A stretch of DNA of 16,307 bases from Planctomycetales bacterium. GTDB taxonomy: Bacteria; Planctomycetota; Phycisphaerae; SM23-33. Under the pieces are notes generated by a model. That model had not been told where the DNA came from and did no database searches. It saw nothing but the letters and a program-made list of their open reading frames with translations. The DNA lies in contig JAUVIQ010000038.1 in assembly GCA_030592655.1 (NCBI GenBank), positions 1-16,307 on the forward strand, written 5' to 3'. Positions within the stretch are counted from its first letter, which is position 1. Every line of letters starts with the position of its first letter. Below, one piece after another: positions 6,584 to 13,374 of the stretch. A program made the position numbers and the translations under genes.

Positions 6584-7359
6584 TTTCCCCCTATTTCCAG
6601 TAGTTGCTCCAGGTTCAGCGAAAACCGCATAATGATATCCCAATTATCGTCAACAATGTCTTGCATGTGGGTCAGATTGTTCCGAAGGCGCTCGACGTTT
6701 TTCAAGGCTTTGGTGGCCTCGTTCCGCGACGCAAAACCGAACTGCTGTCGTATTTCGGGATTCTGAAACAGGATGCGTCCCTTGTCGGCGAAGTAAAGGC
6801 AATCAATGAGTTCGACTCGCTGATGTCGTCGCCGTCGTTCCTGCTGGAAATCGACGGCTTTTTCAACCCGGGCTTCGGTCAACAAGGGGCGCCACTTTTC
6901 CTTGGGGTAGTGCTCCTCAATCAGGCGACCGAACGCCGTTTCGATCAGTGTTATCACGCCGAACAACCACATGCGAGCAGCGGGTTTTTCGATGTCCTGC
7001 CGCGTTACAATTCCGGCGACCGTCCCCAGTTCCGTAACGAACACGTGAGTCAAATCGTCCAGTGCCGTGATCACCAGGTGCATCGGCGTAGCGCCTTCCA
7101 TCACCAGTGTCCCGCTGAATGGCTGAATGTATTGTCCGCATGGACCCTGGTGCAGATCACCGACCGAAACGTATCCTGCGGTAACGCCACTCTTCCGCAC
7201 GCCGACGACGTCGAAATCCCGCCGCTTCATGAACTCACGTGTGCTGCGGGCGGTCCTGTCGTCATCGAATGAAACCAGCGACTCCGCTATGTCGATAGCC
7301 GTAAATCCAGACTTGAAAAACCGCTTCATCACCGCATGAGACGGATTGTTCCAGTCCAT
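6577..7359 (-). CDS. CBS-pair plus HEPN-like fusion protein
   Basis: This is a cytoplasmic protein of 260 residues. Residues 20-125 form a degenerate CBS pair: SLVSFDDDRTARSTREFMKR with VVGVRKSGVTAGYVSVGDL, then LVMEGATPMHLVITALDD with HVFVTELGTVAGIVTRQDI. The GIVTRQD ending is characteristic. CBS pairs usually bind adenine nucleotides and act as switches. Residues 130-255 are helical and include RLRNNLTH at 224-231, where R226 and H231 form an RX4H motif, the catalytic signature of HEPN ribonucleases, followed by a long closing helix. The combination suggests a nucleotide-controlled RNase, comparable in logic to CARF-HEPN effectors. This is inference. The ATG has GGGAG about 9 bases upstream. 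The gene lies downstream of the lipoprotein gene on the same strand, separated by a palindrome. Cofactor binding and RNase activity are not proven. Confidence 0.75.
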   Translation of the reverse strand: MDWNNPSHAVMKRFFKSGFTAIDIAESLVSFDDDRTARSTREFMKRRDFDVVGVRKSGVTAGYVSVGDLHQGPCGQYIQPFSGTLVMEGATPMHLVITALDDLTHVFVTELGTVAGIVTRQDIEKPAARMWLFGVITLIETAFGRLIEEHYPKEKWRPLLTEARVEKAVDFQQERRRRHQRVELIDCLYFADKGRILFQNPEIRQQFGFASRNEATKALKNVERLRNNLTHMQDIVDDNWDIIMRFSLNLEQLLEIGGNG

Positions 7360-7404
7360 CGCCTTTACTCCCTTGTCATTTCAATCAGTATCATCGCAGT
7401 AGTT

Positions 7405-7426
7405 ACTGGCCACTGAAGTGGCCAGT
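7405..7426. repeat. Perfect hairpin between minus-strand genes
   Basis: ACTGGCCACT and AGTGGCCAGT are separated by GA, giving a 9-bp stem with a TGAA tetraloop or a 10-bp cruciform. It sits 7 bases past the end of the lipoprotein gene. No U-tract follows, so it is a possible Rho-independent-like terminator of low quality, an mRNA end stabiliser, or a REP-like unit. Confidence 0.7.
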
Positions 7427-7432
7427 CCTCGG

Positions 7433-9049
7433 CTACCTTTGAGTTACTTCCACCCACCTCGGCTTGTCCGTCATTCCCGGAAGGACGAACAAGACCGACC
7501 CGTCCGGCAGCCTCACCAGGTTCCGCAAGGCCAAGCCTTCGGAATTGGCCGAAACGGTTGATTTTTTCCGCTCCCCCAGCCCCGAAACGCGAATTACCGC
7601 ATCGGCAACACCCCCAGCCGGAGGAATAATCTGGAATCGGCAATGCCCATTCTTCGCCCGCAGACGATAGCAGCCTCGTGACCGGTCGAATCCGTCGCCG
7701 GAACCACACTCTGTTTCGTCAAGCCGGCCTACACTGACTTTTATTAGCCCCGGATGCGCGAAATTGGCTTCGAATATCTTTTTCTTTTCCGTTTCGGGCG
7801 CGATCATAAAATGCCATCGTCCGGCAAGTCCGGCAAATTTTCGCACATGCTTTACCTTCCCCCTGCCGCCGTCGGAGAAGACCGAAGCCGCCGGCGAGGT
7901 TATCCGCACCGTCGAGATATTCTCGCCCCCTGCATTATTCAACATCACGTCCGTTATCCACCGCCCATCCCGATAGAACGTGTATTCCCAGCGGATTCGT
8001 CTGACTGACAGGCTCAGCCACTCGCCGGCTTCGGTCGGGAAATACCACGTATTAGCCAAGCGGAGGCGAATGGAATTATGCTCCAGAATTTCCACTTCTC
8101 CCACCCTGCGTCGGCCCATCGGGTAAATAGGGGACGCTAACCTGTTTTTGCCTGACAAACGGTCTTGAGGATGTGTATCCGAGGACTGACGAGGCAAAAA
8201 CAGGTTAACGTCCCCTATTTTCCCTAATTCCAAAAGCGCCTGATTCGCGCCGAGTCGCCACAGGCCATCGTCGCATTGTTTTATCTCAATGGGATTGCGA
8301 CGGTGCGGCAGGTGCAGTGTGTAGTCCAGGCCATTCTTGGCAAGGCGCATCTCCCGCGAGGGATGCTGCGCACCTTTTGGCATCGGTTCGATATCGCGTC
8401 GGTTGTCTATCAGCATTATGTCGTCGATATTAATCCGCACAGGTTCGGTCGAGTCGGAAAACCACAACCCGATAGAACGCACGCCGCGAGACTTGAAATC
8501 CCCCATCGCCTTGAGCCGCTGGAGGTCTATCAGCACGCTGTTCCATCCATCCCGAAGCAGCACGGGAAGAGACTCCCACCCCGCGCGATCGGTGGAAATG
8601 CGGATTCTCATATCGTCGCGGATTCCCCGGCTATAGATCGACAGCATAAGAAGGGTGTATTCGGAGAAGTCGTGCACCTGGGGTATGCGGTATTCCAGTT
8701 TCGCCCCCGGCCGAAGAGATACTTCCATCGCCCCGGAGCCTGTTCGGGTGATATTGACCACGAATTTTTTCTCTCCCGCGTCGCCGGCAGGAAGGATGGC
8801 GAAATGCTCCACCTGGCGGAACCCCTTGCCCAGCATCGGCGAATCCTCAAAATCCGCCAGCGAGATGAAGCGCCCTGTAGCCGTTTCGGCATATGCCTGT
8901 TTCTGCTGGACGGGCAGAGGCTGGAGGTAGAACTCATCTTGGTTCTTCGCTTCGGGCTGGTCTTTGGACCGCCAGAAGGCGACGGAATCGCATCCTGCCG
9001 CCGCCAGTATCAGAATCAGGACCACCTTCGCTGCGTTCTTCATAGACAT
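7433..9049 (-). CDS. Large lipoprotein of unknown function
   Basis: This encodes 538 residues. Residues 1-20 are a lipoprotein signal (MSMKNAAKVVLILILAAAGC) with lipobox AAGC, so C20 should be lipidated and the signal removed by signal peptidase II. Residues 60-215 look like a beta-sandwich of carbohydrate-binding type: FISLADFEDSP, LSIYSRGIRDDMRIRIS, DGWNSVLIDLQRL, IGLWFSDSTEPVRINIDDI. Such modules often precede glycan-related domains. The rest (240-538) is beta-rich, with LRLANTWYFPTEAGEWLSLS and WEYTFYRDGRWITDVML, and I do not recognise it. Residues about 277-309 are not native: they are encoded by an inverted-repeat element (separate entry) that keeps the frame open. No clear ribosome-binding site precedes either ATG. 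No enzyme motif is visible. A cell-surface role is inferred. Confidence 0.8.
   Translation of the reverse strand: MSMKNAAKVVLILILAAAGCDSVAFWRSKDQPEAKNQDEFYLQPLPVQQKQAYAETATGRFISLADFEDSPMLGKGFRQVEHFAILPAGDAGEKKFVVNITRTGSGAMEVSLRPGAKLEYRIPQVHDFSEYTLLMLSIYSRGIRDDMRIRISTDRAGWESLPVLLRDGWNSVLIDLQRLKAMGDFKSRGVRSIGLWFSDSTEPVRINIDDIMLIDNRRDIEPMPKGAQHPSREMRLAKNGLDYTLHLPHRRNPIEIKQCDDGLWRLGANQALLELGKIGDVNLFLPRQSSDTHPQDRLSGKNRLASPIYPMGRRRVGEVEILEHNSIRLRLANTWYFPTEAGEWLSLSVRRIRWEYTFYRDGRWITDVMLNNAGGENISTVRITSPAASVFSDGGRGKVKHVRKFAGLAGRWHFMIAPETEKKKIFEANFAHPGLIKVSVGRLDETECGSGDGFDRSRGCYRLRAKNGHCRFQIIPPAGGVADAVIRVSGLGERKKSTVSANSEGLALRNLVRLPDGSVLFVLPGMTDKPRWVEVTQR
8121..8224. mobile_element. Inverted-repeat element (REP/MITE-like) inside a gene
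   Basis: The 28-bp arms at 8125-8152 and 8193-8220 begin AAATAGGGGACG and end at TTTTTGCC. They are inverse copies with a single mismatch (C8137 against A8208). Flanking GGG/CCC at 8121-8123 and 8222-8224 extend the pairing. The span 8125-8220 is 96 bp, exactly 32 codons, and contains no stop in the host frame. The AAATAGGGGACGTTAACC type of sequence is one I associate with REP elements moved by Y1 (RAYT) transposases, but no such transposase is in this window. Confidence 0.85.
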
Positions 9050-9185
9050 AGATACGATATTATCGCCCTTGCCTTTACCAAACCAGTTGATTCTCCGATT
9101 GGACAGAATGAGTGTGTGACTAATTTTCCCGGCATTTTATGAAAGTTTGCAGTTTCGACAATTGCGGAGCGACAAGGCGGTAATT

Positions 9186-9270
9186 ATTGCGGATTGCGGA
9201 TTGTGGATTGCGGATTCCATGCACTCGCTGATTTGTTGGAATCCTCAATCCGCAATCCTCAATCCGCAAT
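9186..9270. repeat. 85-bp imperfect hairpin of GGATTGC units
   Basis: Left arm 9186-9219 and right arm 9237-9270 are 34 bp each, complementary except for 3 positions, with a 17-base loop. Each arm is itself built from tandem 7-mers (ATTGCGG or close variants). It lies in the 335-bp gene-free stretch between the divergent lipoprotein and ATP-citrate-lyase-like genes. It could act as a transcription barrier or be mobile intergenic repeat material. No gene is seen in 9050-9384. Confidence 0.85.
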
Positions 9271-9319
9271 TGGTATAAAATCGCCAATAAATTTTTTGAT
9301 TAAATATCGAGAAAGGGGG

Positions 9320-9347
9320 TTGTCAGCATTTAATGAGAAGATATAGT
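9320..9347 (+). promoter_or_regulatory. Likely promoter of the ATP-citrate-lyase-like operon
   Basis: TTGTCA at 9320-9325 and TATAGT at 9342-9347 have a 16-base spacer. Transcription would start near 9354, giving a leader of about 30 bases that ends with GGAGG at 9371-9375, 9 bases before the ATG at 9385. Confidence 0.5.
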
Positions 9348-9384
9348 CTGCGCCATTTGACTCCAATAGCGGAGGACAATTGCG

Positions 9385-10698
9385 ATGCCTGTTGAAATTG
9401 GCGAATTAACGTTTCTGGAACAGTTGGCCAAACAGTTCGATATTCCAGTGCCGGAGCACCTCGCTGCCGACGCGTCGCGCAGCGAGATACGTTCGGCTTT
9501 GGAACGCTGGGGCGGAAGGGGGATAGTCAAGCCCGACATACTCGCAGGCAAGCGTGGAAAGGCCGGAGAAATCTCCGTCGTTACCACCGCGCAGGAGGCG
9601 ATGAGGAAACTCAAGCTGGCAACGACGGTGGAAATCAAAGGCCGAACCGCCAGGACCGCCTACATTGCCCAGTACATCCCGTCCGAGCAGGAAGTCTATA
9701 CCGCCATTACCTACGATTCGCGCTGGCTGGGCCCGTCGTTCACTATCTCCATGACCGGCGGGGTGGACGTCGAGCAGATCGGCGACGCAAAAAAGAAAAC
9801 CATACCCATCGACATCTTCAAGGGTCTGGACGCATACCAGGCCTCCGATATGCTCGGATCACTGGGATGCCCGCAAAAACTCATAAGCCTCCTGTCGCGG
9901 ACGTTCGTGAGTTTCTGGGATATGTTCATCACCACCGGAATGCGTATGGCGGAAATCAACCCCTGGCGGATTACGCCGGACGGAAAAATATACGCCTGCG
10001 ACTTCAAAGGCGTCTTCGACAACAGTAATTACCGGTTCGGCGAGTATGGCCGAAACCTTCCGGAGTATCCCGAAGGAAAAACGGAACTGGAAGAAGACAT
10101 GGCCGAGTGGGACGCCGCCAGTCATCGTGGTCAGGCACATGTAGCCGACCTCGATGGTAAAAAAGTCCTTCCGATACTCTTCGGCGGCGGTGCCAGCACG
10201 ATTATCATCGAAACGCTTCTGGAATACGGCGGCGATCCGATATTTCTTTCCGATTTCGGAGGGAACCCGCCCTACGACCGGATGTACGGTACAATCGAGC
10301 GATGCCTCAAACACAAACTCGCGGACGCGTCACTCCTGCTGATCCTCGGAGGTAAAGCCAACAACACGCTGATCGACGTAACGTTCCAGGCAATTTCCGA
10401 CGCGCTTCGGGACTATTGCGAACGCAACGGACCTGTGCAAATCCCCGTCGTCGTAGGTCGAGGCGGACCCAGATTGGTCCAGGGAATGCTCACGTTGCGA
10501 AAAACACTCGAAGACCTGAAGATGCCTTACGTTATGTTCGGACCAGATACTCCAATTACGCTCGTAGCAGAATACGCCGCGAGACTCGCCGACGTCGCAG
10601 GGCGCAAATCGCTCAACGACGCTCACGACAAGCCGTTCGACAATACTCACGACAGGCCGTTCGACAATACTCACGACAGGCAGGAGCAGAAGATATGA
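9385..10698 (+). CDS. aclB: ATP-citrate lyase-like small subunit (ATP-grasp)
   Basis: This encodes 437 residues. Residues 1-245 form the ATP-grasp part of the ATP-citrate lyase/succinyl-CoA synthetase beta family: GGRGIVKPDILAGKRGKAG (43-61), AYIAQYIPSEQEVY, MTGGVDVEQIGDAKKK, and MAEINPWRITPDGKIYACDF with its metal-binding E-x-N. Residues 258-415 form the CoA-ligase-type domain (LPILFGGGASTIIIETLLEYGG, VVVGRGGPRLVQGM). In ATP-citrate lyase this subunit phosphorylates the catalytic His of the large subunit and binds citrate. Its size is slightly above the roughly 400 of the Chlorobium type, owing to a C-terminal tail with an 8-residue repeat. The stop overlaps the large-subunit start (ATGA). 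Citryl-CoA synthetase or an enzyme for a related acid is an alternative. The family is certain, the substrate less so. Confidence 0.85.
   Translation: MPVEIGELTFLEQLAKQFDIPVPEHLAADASRSEIRSALERWGGRGIVKPDILAGKRGKAGEISVVTTAQEAMRKLKLATTVEIKGRTARTAYIAQYIPSEQEVYTAITYDSRWLGPSFTISMTGGVDVEQIGDAKKKTIPIDIFKGLDAYQASDMLGSLGCPQKLISLLSRTFVSFWDMFITTGMRMAEINPWRITPDGKIYACDFKGVFDNSNYRFGEYGRNLPEYPEGKTELEEDMAEWDAASHRGQAHVADLDGKKVLPILFGGGASTIIIETLLEYGGDPIFLSDFGGNPPYDRMYGTIERCLKHKLADASLLLILGGKANNTLIDVTFQAISDALRDYCERNGPVQIPVVVGRGGPRLVQGMLTLRKTLEDLKMPYVMFGPDTPITLVAEYAARLADVAGRKSLNDAHDKPFDNTHDRPFDNTHDRQEQKI
10622..10680 (+). repeat. 24-bp tandem repeat in the small-subunit tail
   Basis: A 24-bp unit beginning CTCACGACA occurs at 10622-10645 and 10646-10669 (one difference, A/G), with a third partial copy at 10670-10680. 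It encodes HD(K/R)PFDNT twice and then HDR, so the last 24 or so residues of the protein are repeat-derived. Being a multiple of three, it can expand or shrink without breaking the frame. Confidence 0.9.
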
Positions 10699-12785
10699 GG
10701 GCCAAGACACTTTCGGACCTGCTGAAGGAATCCGACCGCATAGCCGTCAGCAACATTACCGGACGAGAGGCATCGAAGGTTTCAATAGATTCTCAGTCCT
10801 ATTGCAACAACATCGTCGGTGGATGGGCGCTGGGTAAAGGCGGACAGAAAATCACCTGCGGAAAAGGCGACGACATCCCCGTCTTCGCAAACTGCGCCGA
10901 CCTGATGAAGGGCCTGCCGCCGGAAAAACACCCCAACAAAATCGTAGTCTATTCGCCCCCGCAAGCGGTATATGGCGACGTGAAAGAGGCAATCACTTAC
11001 GGCGCGGGACAAATCGAAACAATCTTCGTAATCACCGAGCACGTCTCGGTGGAAGTAACCGCCAAGATTCACAATCTCGCCGAAGCAGCCGGTATCGACC
11101 TCATCGGATGCAACACGCTTGGTATCATCAACGCCCACGACCGCATCCGCGTCGGAGCCGTCGGCGGGGACGACCCGGACGAGAGTTTCACACCCGGAAG
11201 CGCGACGATCGTCTCCAACTCCGGTAACATGGTCAACACAATCGCCTCGTATCTGGCTTCTGCCGGTATCGGAACATCCTTCGGAATCTCCACCGGAAAA
11301 GACACGCTCATCCTGACGCCTCTGGCCGACCTGCTGCAACTGGCGCAGAAGGACAAAAACACCAAAGCGGTAATTTTATATGTTGAACCGGGCGGACTTT
11401 ACGAAGCCGAAGCGCTGGAACTGGCGCGTTCCGGCGGATTCACCAAACCGATGGTGGTTTATGTAGCCGGGGGCGCGCTGGAGGGGAAATCGGTTTCCCT
11501 CGGGCACGCCGGAGCCGTCGTTGAGGGCGGCGCGACAAGCGCATCGGCAAAGGCGACGGCATTCGACGAATACTTCGGTATCGAACCGCTCGATATCGAC
11601 AAACGCTATCGCAAAACCGCTGAACTGGTCTCGTCCCTGAAAAGGGGAATCAGGGTCCGAAGCCTGCACTACATCCCAGCGGCGACGCAGTTGGTATTCC
11701 GTCTGCTGGGCATTGAACGCGATACGCCGGTGAAACGAAAAATGGTTCTGAATCCGTGGTTCGTCAACATGCAGGACTGGGGAAAGAGAATACCCTCCCG
11801 CCTGATCCTCACTCCGGGAAAGGCTCCCGAACCATGGGGAGGGCAATTCAGAAGGTTGATAAAGTCAGAACTCGGCGCAAGCCCAAGCCGACGAGCTATG
11901 AAAAACCTCTCGCACGCATCGTCAAACGACGGTGAAGTTACTCGCATCCATGGCCGGGACCTCCCCGAACTGATGGCAAAACGCTCATTCGCCGAAGCCG
12001 TCATCCTCTACTGGACCGGAGAGGAAGCCGCCAGAGATTTCGAGCCTAAACTCGTCGAAATGTGCCTCATCGCCGCATTGACAAACGGGCCTGGAACAAT
12101 ATCGGCACAGGGCGCGAAACTATCGGCGTCTGCCGGTAACTCGCCCAACACCGCGATGATTGCGACACTGGCGGCAATAGGCGACTTCCACGGCGGGAAC
12201 GGAAAACTGGCTGTCAAATTCCTCGCCAATGTCTTCAGGGAAACGCCCCTGATCGACCCCTACGACCCGGACCACGGGCTGGACATCGAGGCAATGGCGC
12301 TGGAAACAGCCAGGAAATTCAAGAAAACAAAAGACGACAAGAAAGAAGCCGGCCTGGATTACGAACGCATCCCATGCCTGGGCCACCCCATATTCAATAC
12401 GAAGGAAGTCAACTACGACCCGCGCGAGCGGGTTATCTCGGCATACTTGGCCGAAAACGGGATTTACAATGTCTTCCTCGATTTCTATCACAAACTCGCC
12501 GCTGCGATGCTCGAAGTCGGAGCCGCCACGAAAATCTGGGCAGTCAACCTCGATGCGGCGATAGCGACGGTTTGGATGGGAATCGCCTGGCCACGTCTGC
12601 GCGACAGGTCTATTACATTCAATCGCGCCGCTGATCTTGCCTTCCTCGGATTCGCACTGGGACGGGTCGCCGGTGGAGCCGGGGAATACCTCGACCACCG
12701 CGACTTCGGAACACCGATGGACATGCGAATCGGCACAAAAGACACAACCGCCCTGACCACCCCAAAACCACTGGGAAAACCGTAG
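10695..12785 (+). CDS. aclA: ATP-citrate lyase-like large subunit
   Basis: This encodes 696 residues. The start ATG at 10695 overlaps the preceding stop and has AGGAG at 10682-10686, which fixes it over a longer upstream frame. Residues 1-300 are the succinyl-CoA synthetase alpha-like ligase: IVSNSGNMVNTIASYL (172-187) and SLGHAGAVVEGG with the phospho-acceptor H271. Residues 430-675 have the citrate synthase fold: LTNGPGTIS, IGDFHGGNGK, LGHPIFNTKEVNYDPRERV (H564), AVNLDAAIATVW (D620), and LGRVAGGAGEYLDHRDF. The predicted reaction is citrate plus CoA plus ATP to acetyl-CoA and oxaloacetate, as in the reductive TCA cycle or acetyl-CoA supply. It is larger than the usual 600 or so residues, and at the place of the ADHGPAV motif of human ACLY it has N464, not His. 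Substrate specificity is therefore uncertain. The 3' 62 bp recur at 15515. Confidence 0.85.
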   Translation: MRAKTLSDLLKESDRIAVSNITGREASKVSIDSQSYCNNIVGGWALGKGGQKITCGKGDDIPVFANCADLMKGLPPEKHPNKIVVYSPPQAVYGDVKEAITYGAGQIETIFVITEHVSVEVTAKIHNLAEAAGIDLIGCNTLGIINAHDRIRVGAVGGDDPDESFTPGSATIVSNSGNMVNTIASYLASAGIGTSFGISTGKDTLILTPLADLLQLAQKDKNTKAVILYVEPGGLYEAEALELARSGGFTKPMVVYVAGGALEGKSVSLGHAGAVVEGGATSASAKATAFDEYFGIEPLDIDKRYRKTAELVSSLKRGIRVRSLHYIPAATQLVFRLLGIERDTPVKRKMVLNPWFVNMQDWGKRIPSRLILTPGKAPEPWGGQFRRLIKSELGASPSRRAMKNLSHASSNDGEVTRIHGRDLPELMAKRSFAEAVILYWTGEEAARDFEPKLVEMCLIAALTNGPGTISAQGAKLSASAGNSPNTAMIATLAAIGDFHGGNGKLAVKFLANVFRETPLIDPYDPDHGLDIEAMALETARKFKKTKDDKKEAGLDYERIPCLGHPIFNTKEVNYDPRERVISAYLAENGIYNVFLDFYHKLAAAMLEVGAATKIWAVNLDAAIATVWMGIAWPRLRDRSITFNRAADLAFLGFALGRVAGGAGEYLDHRDFGTPMDMRIGTKDTTALTTPKPLGKP

Positions 12786-12787
12786 GA
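12726..12787 (+). repeat. Left copy of 62-bp direct repeat (aclA 3' end)
   Basis: These bases encode the last 19 residues of the large subunit and its stop codon. They match 15515-15576 at 57 of 62 positions. The repeat begins cgaatcgg and ends gtagga. Confidence 0.9.
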
Positions 12788-12802
12788 AGAAGGGCTAGGC
12801 AC

Positions 12803-13045
12803 TGTCTGAAAAATAGTTTTCAGCCGCAGAGCGGCGTCTTTCTTTGCCACGGGAGGAAGCCCGTGGAAAATATCCGGGCCGAATCCAGCCCCATAGGGGC
12901 GTCTTAATTTAATCGCAACCTACTGCGACAATAGCATTAAGGCGCCCCGCTGGGGCTTGAGAAAACACGCATCTCCAGCCCCCAGGCTTCCGCCTGGGGC
13001 TAAGAAAGACGCCGCTCTGCGGCTAAAAAAACTACTTGTCAGACA
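12803..13045. mobile_element. 243-bp multi-hairpin inverted-repeat element
   Basis: The outer arms are 12803-12820 and 13028-13045 (2 mismatches in 18). The next arms are 12822-12844 and 13002-13024, a perfect 23-bp inverted repeat starting AGCCGCAGAGCGGCGTC. Inside are four smaller structures. CCACGGG/CCCGTGG forms a hairpin at 12847-12866. The segments 12887-12908 and 12935-12956 are inverse copies of each other at 19 of 22 positions, and each holds its own GCCCC/GGGGC hairpin. A GCC(C)CCAGGC/GCCTGGGGC hairpin lies at 12978-13000. No reading frame is present. This suggests a non-autonomous MITE-type element or a structured RNA. It starts 18 bases after the aclA stop. Confidence 0.8.
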
Positions 13046-13056
13046 AAGCCTGGCAC

Positions 13057-13172
13057 TCCGTAACGGATTAATTTCAGGGTGCCATGCCTTCACGCGAAGC
13101 GGGTAGGCATGTTCACACCCTTCACTTCGTTACGGGCGAGAACATGGCACCCATCATTTTGGATGTTACGGA
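13057..13172. repeat. Second inverted-repeat element with alternative pairings
   Basis: TCCGTAAC at 13057-13064 pairs with GTTACGGA at 13165-13172, and GGGTGCCATG at 13077-13086 pairs with CATGGCACCC at 13143-13152. Two competing helices are also visible: CATGCCT (13083-13089) with AGGCATG (13105-13111), and CCGTAACG (13058-13065) with CGTTACGG (13128-13135). No gene is credible in 12786-13374. The final 200 bases before the lipoprotein gene otherwise show nothing. Confidence 0.75.
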
Positions 13173-13374
13173 CTAATAGCATCCTCCTCAACCTGCACTG
13201 CCCCCCAAAAAACCGCCGAATAACTCATGGATGCCGTGGCCGCATAAGCAACGTGGATAATTAACTCAAAACCGCTGAACCAATCGCCGAGCTTGGCGTC
13301 TAATACAATAGCCTGATGAAAATCGATTGAGATATACTGTAATTGGTCAGCATGCTTCATGTAAGGAGATTAGA

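Noticed and set aside
7405..7426. Classic intrinsic terminator
   Set aside because: The hairpin is perfect but has no run of T after it on the minus strand, so it was listed as a repeat only.
10416..10694. Upstream extension of the large-subunit gene
   Set aside because: The extension overlaps the small-subunit gene out of frame and is Arg-rich nonsense. The ATG at 10695 has a good ribosome-binding site and a coupled stop/start.
13079..13264. Small plus-strand frame of 61 codons
   Set aside because: It lies across the inverted repeat at 13057-13172, lacks a ribosome-binding site, and shows no domain.
13327..13374. Earlier ATG start for the HEAT lipoprotein
   Set aside because: It would place 16 residues before a complete lipoprotein signal peptide. 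The GTG at 13375 has a well-placed AAGGAG.
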